A stretch of 64,000 nt of DNA from DATBJJ01 sp036556425 (lineage in GTDB: Bacteria > Acidobacteriota > Vicinamibacteria > Vicinamibacterales > 2-12-FULL-66-21): positions 79,872-143,871 of the forward strand of contig DATBJJ010000048.1 of the NCBI GenBank assembly GCA_036556425.1, written 5' to 3'. Made by a program: the position numbers and the translations under genes. Within the stretch, counting starts at the first letter, position 1. Each line of letters opens with the position of its first letter. This document shows positions 56,740 through 64,000 of this stretch, in pieces. Under the pieces are notes generated by a model, which saw only the letters and a list, made by a program, of their open reading frames with translations, was not told the origin of the DNA and made no database searches.

Positions 56740-57953
56740 GTTCGAGAGCGTCCCGCCAGAGCGGCCGCGCAGACGATCAGGATCGGGTCGATGACTGGAA
56801 TGCGGAAACGCTCCTGCGGAAAGAACACGATGCACACAAGGATCGCCGAAGCGGCCATGAGAAACAGCGCGACCGGACGGCGCGGACTCCGAAAGAGGCG
56901 CAGCGCGCCGGCGAGCGCGAACGGCAGCACGATCGCATACGGGACGATCGACGCGATCCGGTACCTCGCGGAGTGTACCGCATATGACGGCCCCGCCGGG
57001 ACGATCGTGTAGAAGATCTTTCGAACGAGCAGCACAGTCCACTGAACCGGGTGCGCCGCGATCCATTCGAGCGCGTCGCGATAGTACAGCGGCTCGAGCT
57101 GCTCGGCGTTGAGCCCCGGATGCGCCGCGCGAAAGGCCAGCTCCGCGCGCTTGAGCTCGACGTTCGCCGCGAGGTCGCCTTCGCCCACCGCGAGTGGATG
57201 ATTGCCGGTCCAGAAGGTCACGCCTCCCTCGGACGCGATCAACACGAATCGCTCGTGGACGCGAACGTTGCGAATCGTCCAGGGCGCGATCACCGCGGCC
57301 GACGCAAGAACGGTCGCAACCGCCAGCGCAGGACGCCGGCGAGCGAGCATCCACAGGATCGCGAGCGGGAGGAAGATCAGCATCGCGGGGCGAACGAGCG
57401 CGGCTGCGCCGGCAAGCGCTCCGGCCGCCATCGCGAGACCGACGTGTTCGCGATCCACCGCACGTTGAACGACGAACACCGTCGCCATCGCGAGGCACGC
57501 GTAGATCGCCTCGCTGAGGGCATACGCGGAGAGCCACACGAGTGAGGGATACACGGCGGCGATCGCCGCGGCAACGACGCCGGCTCTCGCGCCTGCGATT
57601 GAAAGCGCGAGGGCGCCGATGATCCAGACGGTCAAGGCGCCAATCAGGGACTGCGCTATCTTCACCCGCGCCGGCGTCGTCGATGGCACCGGCCGCCCCG
57701 CGTCGAGCGCCGCGAGAAAAAGCGGATAGCCGGGCGCTCGGCCGAACCGTTGCGCGGTTCCCGTGTCGATGGCGTCGTCGTAGGTGAAGCCTCTGCCGTC
57801 CGCGATGCTCCGCGCGAGCCCGAGATATTCCTGTTCGTCGTGGGTCAGCGGACGATCCACCCAATAGAGGAGCGCGAAGGCGAGGCGCAGCAGCAGCGCG
57901 GCCGCCGCGATGGCGACGATGAGCCGCCGCGCGCGCGTATCGTCGAGCACCAT
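56736..57953 (-). CDS. GT-C (GT39-like) membrane glycosyltransferase
   Basis: A 405-residue protein with about 9-10 membrane helices. The first loop WVDRPLTHDEQEYLGLARSI and DGRGFTYDDA contains the D-E pair, followed by RFGRAPGYPLFLAAL, a PMT_2/ArnT-like loop. The protein is shorter than the other GT-C enzymes here because the C-terminal soluble part is missing. It would use the polyprenyl-phosphate sugar made by the adjacent GT2 enzyme. The spacing to the next upstream gene is 7 bases. Confidence 0.85.
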   Translation of the reverse strand: MVLDDTRARRLIVAIAAAALLLRLAFALLYWVDRPLTHDEQEYLGLARSIADGRGFTYDDAIDTGTAQRFGRAPGYPLFLAALDAGRPVPSTTPARVKIAQSLIGALTVWIIGALALSIAGARAGVVAAAIAAVYPSLVWLSAYALSEAIYACLAMATVFVVQRAVDREHVGLAMAAGALAGAAALVRPAMLIFLPLAILWMLARRRPALAVATVLASAAVIAPWTIRNVRVHERFVLIASEGGVTFWTGNHPLAVGEGDLAANVELKRAELAFRAAHPGLNAEQLEPLYYRDALEWIAAHPVQWTVLLVRKIFYTIVPAGPSYAVHSARYRIASIVPYAIVLPFALAGALRLFRSPRRPVALFLMAASAILVCIVFFPQERFRIPVIDPILIVCAAALAGRSRT

Positions 57954-57960
57954 CGCTCGT

Positions 57961-58821
57961 TTATTGCCGGCCCTCGAAGCGCATCGTCGATATCTGCTCG
58001 GACACGAGGCCGACGAGGAAGACGCCGACGCCGAACAGAATCAGGAGGACGGCGCCGTTCGGGATGCGCGAGCAGCACACCACGTTGACGGCGCCGTACG
58101 CGGCGCCGAGCGCGAACGAGACCAGCGCCATCGGCACGAAGACGCGCAGCGGGCTGTAAAGCGTCACGATCTTCAGAATGATCATGAAGAACTTCACGCC
58201 GTCGCGCGCGAGCCGGATCTTCGAGTGGCCGACACGCGGGCGTGCTTCGGTCGGCTCGAACGTGACGTTGTAGCCCGCCTTGATGAACGCAAGCGTCGTT
58301 GTCGTCGGCGTGGAGAAGCCGTTCGGCAGCAAGTGCAGGAACTCGCGGAGATACTCCCGACGCGCGGCGCGAAACCCCGACGTGAGATCGGGTATCTCGC
58401 GATCGGTGAGGTAGCTCGCGAAACGATTCAGCGCGGAATTGCCGAATCGTCTCGCATGCGTGGCTTGCGTCGCGGCCGACCGCGCGCCGACGACGAGATC
58501 GTACTCGCCGAGGGCGGCCACGAGCCGGCGGGCATCCTCGGGACTATGTTGACCGTCGCCGTCCACGATGAGCACGTAATCGCCGACCGCTCGCCGAATG
58601 CCGCTCTTGACCGCGGCGCCGTTGCCTTTGTTGTATGGATGACGAACGACCAGCGCGCCGGCCGCGCGCGCGTTCGCCGATGTGTCGTCCGACGATCCAT
58701 CGTCGACGACGATGATCTCGCGCCACGGTCCGGCGGCGAGGAGCGCGGCGACGAGCCCGCCGATGGCGGATCCTTCGTTGAATGCGGGGATGACGACCGA
58801 TACGTCCGCAGTCTCCGCCAT
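57961..58821 (-). CDS. GT2 glycosyltransferase with C-terminal membrane anchor
   Basis: A 286-residue GT-A enzyme. It starts VSVVIPAFNEGSAIGGLVAA, with IIVVDDGSSDDTSANARAAG, LIVDGDGQHSPEDARRLVAA (metal site) and PDLTSGFRAARREYLREF. The C-terminal 70 residues form two membrane helices (SPLRVFVPMALVSFALGAAY, GAVLLILFGVGVFLVGLVSE), as in polyprenyl-phosphate glycosyltransferases of the GtrB/ArnC type. The ATG at 58821 is 2 bases after the preceding gene. It most likely charges a lipid carrier with a sugar for transfer by GT-C enzymes. Confidence 0.89.
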   Translation of the reverse strand: MAETADVSVVIPAFNEGSAIGGLVAALLAAGPWREIIVVDDGSSDDTSANARAAGALVVRHPYNKGNGAAVKSGIRRAVGDYVLIVDGDGQHSPEDARRLVAALGEYDLVVGARSAATQATHARRFGNSALNRFASYLTDREIPDLTSGFRAARREYLREFLHLLPNGFSTPTTTTLAFIKAGYNVTFEPTEARPRVGHSKIRLARDGVKFFMIILKIVTLYSPLRVFVPMALVSFALGAAYGAVNVVCCSRIPNGAVLLILFGVGVFLVGLVSEQISTMRFEGRQ

Positions 58822-58823
58822 CG

Positions 58824-59855
58824 TCAGCGCTGCCAGCGTCCGTCGGTGCCCGTCTTCGATCGCACGCGAGACTCTTCGCCGTCGACCTCCGACTCGCCGG
58901 GCTGTCTCGGCCGCTCGAGCGTCTTCACGCGGTAGACGAGATCCTCGAGCAACTTCCGGTTCGCGGAAATCACGTCCGCGAGCAGGCCGATCAACAGCAC
59001 TTGGAAGCCGACGATCATGAAGACCGCGCCCAGAATCAAGGACTGGAGATTTCGTCCGGCAGCCAGGCGCGGCTCGCGCAGGTACGTGAGGATGAACGGC
59101 ACGCACAGCAAGACGCCAATCCCGACGATGCCCGCGCCGATGTAGGAGAAGATCTTGAGCGGCTCGTACATCGCGTAGATGCGCACGATGGTAGCCGCGG
59201 AGCGCTTGATGTACGAGAAGGCGCTGTCGAACAGCCTCGACTGCCGCGTGCGGGGGTTCGTCGCGACCGGCACGTGCGCGATCGCCATCCGCTTCTTGCC
59301 CGCCTGGATGATCGTTTCGAGCGTGTAGGAGAACTCCGACACGATCGTCATGCGCAGCGCCGCCTCGCGGGTGTACGCGCGAAATCCGCTCGTCGTGTCC
59401 GGCACCGACGTGCTCGAGACTTGCCGCACGACCCAGCTTCCCAGCCGCTGCAGCTGCCGCTTGCGCCAGGACATGTGCTCGAGCTCGGCGATGTTGCGAT
59501 CGCCGATGACGATGTCCGCCTCGCCGTTCAGCAAGGGCTGCAGGAGCTTGGGGATCTCGCTGCCGGCGTACTGATTGTCGGCGTCGGTGTTGACGATGAA
59601 GTCGGCGCCCTTCTTGAGCGACGCGTCGATTCCCGCCGCGAAGGCGGCGGCAAGCCCCTTGTTGCGGCGCAGCCGCACGATGTGATCGGCCCCGGCGGCG
59701 CGCGCCACGTCAGCGGTGCCGTCGCGAGAGCCATCGTCGACAACCAGGATCTCGACGACGTCGATGCCTGGGATCGATCGAGGCAGATCGGCCAGCGTCG
59801 AGGGCAGCGTCTCCGCCTCGTTCAGGCACGGGATCTGGATGATGAGTTTCGTCAA
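58824..59855 (-). CDS. GT2 glycosyltransferase with C-terminal membrane helices
   Basis: A 343-residue GT-A enzyme similar in plan to the one at 57961. N-terminus LIIQIPCLNEAETLPSTLAD, ILVVDDGSRDGTADVARAA, VNTDADNQYAGSEIPKLLQP (metal site), PDTTSGFRAYTREAALRMTI; then two membrane helices (IGAGIVGIGVLLCVPFILTY, SLILGAVFMIVGFQVLLIGL) and a hydrophilic tail. Start: TTG at 59855, which fits the family N-terminus; there is no ATG and no clear ribosome binding site, so the exact start is uncertain. It probably forms a polyprenyl-phosphate sugar. Confidence 0.86.
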   Translation of the reverse strand: MTKLIIQIPCLNEAETLPSTLADLPRSIPGIDVVEILVVDDGSRDGTADVARAAGADHIVRLRRNKGLAAAFAAGIDASLKKGADFIVNTDADNQYAGSEIPKLLQPLLNGEADIVIGDRNIAELEHMSWRKRQLQRLGSWVVRQVSSTSVPDTTSGFRAYTREAALRMTIVSEFSYTLETIIQAGKKRMAIAHVPVATNPRTRQSRLFDSAFSYIKRSAATIVRIYAMYEPLKIFSYIGAGIVGIGVLLCVPFILTYLREPRLAAGRNLQSLILGAVFMIVGFQVLLIGLLADVISANRKLLEDLVYRVKTLERPRQPGESEVDGEESRVRSKTGTDGRWQR

Positions 59856-59869
59856 CGCCGCAATTATGG

Positions 59870-60931
59870 CTATTCTGAACCGTTTGGCAATTCGCCGGGG
59901 AAGATCAGCTTCTCGATGACGCCGTCCCACGTAATGCGGGACGCGACGTCGTAGCCCGCATCTCCGAGAGCGGCGGCGCGGCGCCGATCGGCGCCCAGCC
60001 GGTTGATGGCCTGCGCGAGCGCCTCGGCGGTGGGCTCGCACACGTCGCCGTTCACCCCATCGACAACGAACTCGTTCGGCCCGCCCGAATCGGTGCACGT
60101 CACGACGGGCTTGCGCGCCAGGAACGCTTCGAGCGTGACGTAGCCCAGATCCTCGTGAAACGGCGGATAGAGGACGGCCAACGCTCCCGCATACAGCGCG
60201 ATCAACTGATCGTCCTCCACGCGGCCGAGGAACGCGACACGATCGCTGACGCCGATCTCGCGCGCCTCGCGCTCGATGTTCTCGCGATGCGTGCCGTCGC
60301 CGGCGATGATGAGGCGCAGCGGGCGATCCACGTGCGCCATCGCGCGAACAATCAGATCCACTCGCTTGACCGACTCGAGGCGGCCGACCGACAGGATGTA
60401 ATCGCCGTAGGGTCCCGGCGCGATTCTGGCCGCCAGCCGCGGCGGGTGGTACAGCGTCGTCGCCTGAAGGCCGTTGTACTTTTCGAGCCGGGCGGCGATC
60501 GTGTGGGCGATCGCATAACGGGCGCGGCACTCGCCGAGCATTTCCGTGTCGAGCCGAATCAGCTCGTCGCGCAGGCCCACGTCCCGCTCGGTGTGATGGA
60601 AGTCGCTGTATGGCGTCCCGCACAGCTCGTACGCCGCGCGATACTGATGCACCAGCCACGCGACTTTTCGCGGATGCCGCACGCAGTAGGTCGGGAACTT
60701 CGACGCGATGACCACGTCCACGGGACGGCCGTTGCTCTCGCTGAGGTCGAGCAGCCGCCACGCGGCCGCGTGCGGCAGGATTTCTTCCTTCGGGTACCAC
60801 TTGAACGGCACGCTCACCAGCTCCGCCAGGTGGCCGCGCGCCCGCAGCTCGCGAACGAGCTCGCGCACGAGGGATTCGGCGCCGCCGTGCACGAACGGGA
60901 CCTGCGCTTCGCAGACGAGGACTGTCTTCAC
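59870..60931 (-). CDS. Glycosyltransferase family 4
   Basis: A 353-residue GT-B enzyme. It opens KTVLVCEAQVPFVHGGAESL, a classic GT4 start with the G-G loop, and continues with VDVVIASKFPTYCVRHPRKV. The C-terminal domain has YILSVGRLESVKRVDLIVRA, LRLIIAGDGTHRENIER and LAVLYPPFHEDLGYVTLEAF, in which the EDLGxxxLE block binds the nucleotide sugar. It lies 3 bases after ychF and is the first glycan gene of this transcription unit. It would act early in the assembly of the repeat unit on the cytoplasmic side. Confidence 0.9.
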   Translation of the reverse strand: MKTVLVCEAQVPFVHGGAESLVRELVRELRARGHLAELVSVPFKWYPKEEILPHAAAWRLLDLSESNGRPVDVVIASKFPTYCVRHPRKVAWLVHQYRAAYELCGTPYSDFHHTERDVGLRDELIRLDTEMLGECRARYAIAHTIAARLEKYNGLQATTLYHPPRLAARIAPGPYGDYILSVGRLESVKRVDLIVRAMAHVDRPLRLIIAGDGTHRENIEREAREIGVSDRVAFLGRVEDDQLIALYAGALAVLYPPFHEDLGYVTLEAFLARKPVVTCTDSGGPNEFVVDGVNGDVCEPTAEALAQAINRLGADRRRAAALGDAGYDVASRITWDGVIEKLIFPGELPNGSE

Positions 60932-60934
60932 AGG

Positions 60935-62023
60935 CTATGTGGCGTGGCGGAAGTTGATCACATCTCCGTCGAGCACGAGGTAATCCTTCCCCTCGAGCCT
61001 CAGCTCGGCGTGCTCGCGGCAGGCCGCCAGCGACCCGCGCGCGATCAGATCTTCGTATCGGACGACTTCGGCGCGAATGAAGCCCCGCGAGATATCGCTA
61101 TGGATCTCGCCCGCCGCGACGACCGCCGTCGTGTTGCGCGGGATCGACCACGCGCGATTCTCGTCCTCTCCAACGGTGAAGAAAGAAATGTACCCCAAGA
61201 GATCGTAGCTCGCGCGGATCACGCGATCGAGCCCAGATTCCTTCAGCCCGAGGTCCGCCATGAACGCGGCCGCATCCGCCGGATCGAGCTGCGCGATCTC
61301 GAGCTCGATCTTCGCGCAAATCGGGACCGCGCGCGTGGCCGCGCCCGACATGAACGACTCCAGGCCCGCGATTCGCACGGCGTCGTCCGCGCGCGGCAAA
61401 TCAGCCTCGTCGAGGTTCAAGACGAGCAGCAGGGGTTTCGCTGAAAGGAATTGGAATCCGCGCAAGCGCTTGGCGTCGTCGCCCGTCAGCCCGAGCGCAC
61501 GAAGCGGCTGGCCGCTCTCGAGCGCGGTCCGGCATCGCGCGAGGATCTCCTGTTCCTTCCGAAGATCGGGATTCACGCCTTTCTTGATGTCGCGCTCCAA
61601 CCGTTCGAGGCGGCGCTCGACGACTCCGAGGTCCGCGAGGATCAACTCGTCTTCCATCGCGCGAACGTCGCGCGCGGGATCGACGGATCCCGACGGATGC
61701 GCCACCGCCGGATCGCGGAACATCCGCACGACGTGCAGGAGCGCGTCGGCGTTTCGAAAGGGCGCGAGATCGAGCAGCGCCTTCGCGCCGGTTTGCGCGC
61801 CGCCGGCGCCGGCGACGTCCGCGAATTCCACCGTCGCGGGCACGTGCTTGCGCGGCTTGAAGAGCGCCGTCAGTCGATCGAGCCGCTCATCGGGCACGCG
61901 CGAGACGCCGACGTTCGCTTCTGCCTTTCCGCCCTGGCGCGGCGCTTCGCGCGCGCTCGTCAGCAACTGAAAGAGGGCGGTCTTACCTGACGACGGGAAT
62001 CCGAAGAGACCTGCTCTGAGCAT
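60935..62023 (-). CDS. ychF: Ribosome-binding ATPase/GTPase YchF
   Basis: A 362-residue Obg-family P-loop protein with GFPSSGKT (8-15), VEFADVAGAGG (DxAG, G3-like), VLNLDEADLP near the base-recognition loop (the usual NxxE in YchF appears as N-L-D-E), a coiled-coil insert (VERRLERLERDIKK) and a C-terminal TGS domain (RAWSIPRNTTAVVAAGEIHS, DISRGFIRAEVV). YchF binds ribosomes and prefers ATP in the species studied. It leads the minus-strand unit and is 3 bases ahead of a glycosyltransferase gene, an odd partner. It diverges from mraZ with a 182-base gap. Confidence 0.93.
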   Translation of the reverse strand: MLRAGLFGFPSSGKTALFQLLTSAREAPRQGGKAEANVGVSRVPDERLDRLTALFKPRKHVPATVEFADVAGAGGAQTGAKALLDLAPFRNADALLHVVRMFRDPAVAHPSGSVDPARDVRAMEDELILADLGVVERRLERLERDIKKGVNPDLRKEQEILARCRTALESGQPLRALGLTGDDAKRLRGFQFLSAKPLLLVLNLDEADLPRADDAVRIAGLESFMSGAATRAVPICAKIELEIAQLDPADAAAFMADLGLKESGLDRVIRASYDLLGYISFFTVGEDENRAWSIPRNTTAVVAAGEIHSDISRGFIRAEVVRYEDLIARGSLAACREHAELRLEGKDYLVLDGDVINFRHAT

Positions 62024-62137
62024 GTGGGGCGGAACGCTGAGCCAAATCTGCGCATGCTAACACGCAGCCGCCGCGGTTCGTCTTTGTTTCTCCGGGCGAA
62101 AATTAAGCGTAAGCTTAGACGGTTCATGATTTTGCGG

Positions 62138-62166
62138 TTGACAGAACACGGGTGCTTCTCTAGTAT
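62138..62166 (+). promoter_or_regulatory. Sigma-70-type promoter of the mraZ cluster
   Basis: TTGACA (62138-62143), exactly 17 bases of spacer, and TATAAT-like TAGTAT (62161-62166). The match to the housekeeping consensus is 11 of 12 bases, and the transcription start is expected near 62173, within the MraZ boxes. It is the strongest promoter in the window. Confidence 0.85.
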
Positions 62167-62170
62167 CCGG

Positions 62171-62195
62171 GTGGAAATCAGTGGAGCAAAGTGGA
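62171..62195 (+). promoter_or_regulatory. Three MraZ boxes (GTGGA repeats)
   Basis: GTGGA occurs at 62171-62175, 62181-62185 and 62191-62195, with exact 10-base periodicity. In other bacteria MraZ binds three or four GTG-containing repeats with such spacing just upstream of its own gene and regulates the division cluster. Here the boxes overlap the expected transcription start, so repression by blocking RNA polymerase is the simplest reading. Confidence 0.85.
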
Positions 62196-62205
62196 GTAGT
62201 CGACC

Positions 62206-62646
62206 GTGTTCCGGGGCAACCACGCCGCGCGCATCGATGACAAAGGGCGGCTCAAGATTCCGACGGCGTTTCGCGCCCTGCTCGAAAAAGAGCACGGCCG
62301 GGAGCTGTTCGTGACGAGCGTGACGGGGGAGTCCGTCCAGATCTATCCGATGCCGGTGTGGCTCGCGCACGAAGAGAAGCTCGCCAAGATCCCCTCGTCG
62401 CATCCGGCCCGCCGCAGATATCTCGATCGCGTGAACTACTTCGGACAGGTGGCGGAGATCGACGCGCAAGGACGCGTCGTGATTCATCCGCGGCTGCGCG
62501 ACGCGGCCGGGATGTCGGGCGACGTCGACGTGTTCGGTCAGTACGACACGCTCGAAGTGTGGAACCACGAACGATTCCTGTTGAAGCTTCAGCGCGAGCC
62601 GTACGGCGACGACGACGCCCGCGCGCTCGCGGAGTTCGGGATCTAG
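62206..62646 (+). CDS. mraZ: Transcriptional regulator MraZ
   Basis: A 146-residue protein with two AbrB/SpoVT-like domains. Each has the DxxGR element: ARIDDKGRLKIPTAFR (8-23) and EIDAQGRVVIHPRLRD (about 84-99). MraZ forms a ring and binds the GTGGA boxes found directly upstream, so it should control its own cluster, which holds rsmH and ftsL. The start is GTG 62206 (FRGNHAARID), typical of the family's N-terminus, and comes 10 bases after the last MraZ box. rsmH begins 2 bases after its stop codon. Confidence 0.95.
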   Translation: MFRGNHAARIDDKGRLKIPTAFRALLEKEHGRELFVTSVTGESVQIYPMPVWLAHEEKLAKIPSSHPARRRYLDRVNYFGQVAEIDAQGRVVIHPRLRDAAGMSGDVDVFGQYDTLEVWNHERFLLKLQREPYGDDDARALAEFGI

Positions 62647-62648
62647 CC

Positions 62649-63536
62649 ATGGTTGCGATGCACGAGCCCGTGCTCGTCTCCGAAACGGTCGCCCTGCTCG
62701 AGCCGGCGAAGGGCGGCCTGTTCGTGGACTGCACGGTCGGACTCGGCGGGCACAGCCGCGCGCTCCTCGAATCCGGCGCGACGCGCGTGCTCGGCCTCGA
62801 TCGCGATCGCGACGCGCTCGCGATCGCCGCGAGCGAGCTCGCGCCCTTCGGCGATCGCGTGGAGCTCGTGCACGCGGACTATCGCGATCTCGCGCGCATT
62901 CTCGACGGCCGCGGCGTCGAGCGGATCGCGGGCGCGCTCGCGGACCTGGGCGTGTCGTCGATGCAGCTCGGCGCCGACGGCCGCGGATTCAGCTTTCAGC
63001 GCGACGAGCCGCTCGACATGCGGATGGATCGCAGCGGCGGCGCCACGGCGGCGGAGCTGCTCGCGCGCGTCGGCGAAGAAGATCTCGCGAACGTGATTTT
63101 CGAGTACGGCGAAGAGCGGTACTCGCGCCGCGTCGCCCGCGCGATCGTGCAGGCGCGCGAGGAGGCGCCGCTCGAGACGACCGGCCAGCTCGCGCGGATC
63201 GTCCGCCGCGCGATTCCGGTCCGCGGCTATCAGCGGATCGATCCGGCGACGCGCACGTTCCAGGCGCTGCGGATCTGGGTGAATCGCGAGCTCGAGGGCC
63301 TCGACGGGTTCCTGGAAACGGCCGTGAAGCGCCTGCTGACCGGCGCGCGGCTTGCGGTGATCGCGTTCCATTCGCTGGAGGACCGCATCGTGAAGCACAC
63401 GTTCCGCGCGCTCGCGCATGGGGAGGCGGCGATTCGCATCCTCACGAAGCGGCCGATCGAGGCCGGCGACGACGAAGTGGCGCGCAATCCACGCGCGCGC
63501 AGCGCGAAGCTCCGCGCGATTGAGAGGCTCGCATGA
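62649..63536 (+). CDS. rsmH: 16S rRNA (cytosine(1402)-N4)-methyltransferase RsmH
   Basis: A 295-residue SAM-dependent enzyme, formerly MraW. It has MHEPVLVSETVALLEP, the SAM motif FVDCTVGLGGHSRALLE, ADLGVSSMQLGADGRGFSFQ (substrate/active-site block), RIDPATRTFQALRIWVNREL and LAVIAFHSLEDRIVKHTF. It modifies C1402 in the decoding centre of the ribosome. The ATG at 62649 is used; a second ATG at 62658 (MHEPVLVSE) is equally possible. It overlaps ftsL as ATGA. Confidence 0.96.
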   Translation: MVAMHEPVLVSETVALLEPAKGGLFVDCTVGLGGHSRALLESGATRVLGLDRDRDALAIAASELAPFGDRVELVHADYRDLARILDGRGVERIAGALADLGVSSMQLGADGRGFSFQRDEPLDMRMDRSGGATAAELLARVGEEDLANVIFEYGEERYSRRVARAIVQAREEAPLETTGQLARIVRRAIPVRGYQRIDPATRTFQALRIWVNRELEGLDGFLETAVKRLLTGARLAVIAFHSLEDRIVKHTFRALAHGEAAIRILTKRPIEAGDDEVARNPRARSAKLRAIERLA

Positions 63537-63925
63537 GCGCGACCGATTTCGAGTACGCGATCAAGAAAGACGTACGCAACAATCCGATCGTTCGCGAGAT
63601 CGACGAGGCGCGCCAGCGTCAGCTCTGGCGTTCGGTCGCGATCGGCGCGCTGCTCGTGCTCGTGCTGCTGTTCTCGGCCTGGCAGCACTTCGAGCTCGTC
63701 CGCCACGGATACCTCATGGAGCGCCTGCAGCAGGAGCGCGCCGCCGAGGAAGAAGTGAACCGGCATCTCAAGCTCGAGATCGAGACGCTGCGATCGCCGA
63801 GCCGGATCGAGCGCATTGCCACCAAGGACCTCCGGCTGATCGAGCCGACGGCCGAGCAGCACGTCGTGATCCAGCGAGTGGCCGCCCCCGCGCCTCCCGC
63901 GAAGTCGATCGTCGCCGCGCGGTAG
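63533..63925 (+). CDS. ftsL: FtsL-like division protein
   Basis: A 130-residue bitopic protein. A cytoplasmic N-terminus of about 32 residues is followed by a single membrane helix (33-50, RSVAIGALLVLVLLFSAW) and a periplasmic coiled coil (about 60-88, LMERLQQERAAEEEVNRHLK), then the FtsL-type end RIERIATKDLRLIEPTAEQH. FtsL forms a complex with FtsB and FtsQ that activates septal peptidoglycan synthesis. Sequence identity in the family is low, so the call rests on topology, size and position between rsmH and the probable ftsI. The start overlaps the rsmH stop (ATGA). Confidence 0.87.
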   Translation: MSATDFEYAIKKDVRNNPIVREIDEARQRQLWRSVAIGALLVLVLLFSAWQHFELVRHGYLMERLQQERAAEEEVNRHLKLEIETLRSPSRIERIATKDLRLIEPTAEQHVVIQRVAAPAPPAKSIVAAR

Positions 63926-63939
63926 CCGCGCGGCACCAC

Positions 63940-63945
63940 AGGAGG
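63940..63945 (+). promoter_or_regulatory. Ribosome binding site of the last, partial gene
   Basis: AGGAGG, the full anti-16S consensus, 4 bases before the GTG at 63950. It shows that a gene begins here although it leaves the window after 17 codons. Confidence 0.75.
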
Positions 63946-63949
63946 ACCG

Positions 63950-64000
63950 GTGGCGGACGAACAGGCCAGCAAAGGATTTCGACTCCCATGGGGTGCGCGC
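63950..64000 (+). CDS. ftsI: Start of a probable ftsI (peptidoglycan transpeptidase), partial
   Basis: Seventeen codons are visible from a GTG start, reading MADEQASKGFRLPWGAR, with a perfect AGGAGG before it. That is too little to identify a family. The order mraZ-rsmH-ftsL-ftsI is conserved in most bacteria, so the penicillin-binding protein of septation is expected. The basic, hydrophilic N-terminus fits the short cytoplasmic tail of such a protein, but the call rests on context alone. Confidence 0.55.
   Translation, partial: MADEQASKGFRLPWGAR

Noticed and set aside
36000..61000. Integrated mobile element or phage as origin of the glycan locus
   Set aside because: I see no integrase, transposase, flanking tRNA or direct repeats, and codon use by eye matches the rest of the window.

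Overview
The window is high-GC bacterial chromosome (about two thirds G+C by eye). I see no rRNA, tRNA, transposase, phage gene or CRISPR array. The gene content includes atpF, typA, an ECF sigma factor with a zinc-finger anti-sigma, a Rieske/cytochrome b-c fusion complex, zwf-opcA, a fused alpha-beta 2-oxoacid dehydrogenase E1 and an mraZ-rsmH-ftsL cluster. With the very large surface-glycan locus, this fits a diderm such as an Acidobacteriota (Vicinamibacteria-like) genome. That placement is an inference from gene content; no marker gene for taxonomy is complete here.

Layout. 1-9.8 kb is mostly housekeeping: the end of the ATP synthase operon, typA, sigma/anti-sigma with a TPR-HEAT envelope protein, a quinol:cytochrome c oxidoreductase pair, and glucose-6-phosphate dehydrogenase with its assembly factor OpcA. 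9.96-17.0 kb is a gas-vesicle locus: a short CBS protein, gvpJ, gvpA, then a cytosolic histidine kinase and a single-domain response regulator set inside the run of gvp genes, followed by GvpF/L, GvpG, a second GvpF/L, a GvpS/M-type shell protein, a third GvpF/L and GvpK. No gvpN, gvpO or gvpC is present. 16.9-24.9 kb, mostly on the minus strand, carries a secreted beta-propeller-like protein, the fused E1, a cupin, a rhomboid protease, an MFS exporter, murJ and a GatB/YqeY protein with a clear intrinsic terminator.

24.9-60.9 kb is one surface-polysaccharide biosynthesis region, all minus strand except one dolichol-phosphate-mannose-synthase-like gene. It reads as three transcription units: 34.1 to 24.4 kb (GT-C enzymes, methyltransferase, acetyltransferase, polysaccharide deacetylase, GT4, ending at the yqeY terminator); 42.4 to 34.9 kb (STN-domain protein, methyltransferase, Wzx-like flippase, GT-C enzyme, two radical SAM proteins); and 62.0 to 42.5 kb (ychF, then GT4/GT2/GT-C enzymes, two sugar-nucleotide epimerases, a DegT aminotransferase, an SGNH/MBOAT O-acylation pair, GT9, an unassigned 614-residue protein and a third radical SAM protein, ending at a hairpin). 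Many neighbours overlap by 4 bases (ATGA or GTGA), which supports polycistronic transcription and translational coupling. Together these genes could supply lipid-linked sugars, activated sugars, transferases, a flippase and decorating enzymes.

62.0-64.0 kb begins the division and cell-wall cluster on the plus strand: a consensus-like promoter, three GTGGA MraZ boxes at exact 10-bp spacing, mraZ, rsmH, ftsL and the first codons of a probable ftsI.

The main points for a second look are the two-component pair embedded in the gas-vesicle operon, three radical SAM enzymes inside a glycan operon, a GCGGATC repeat family seated at stop codons, and a REP-like GGTCCGGC hairpin present twice.
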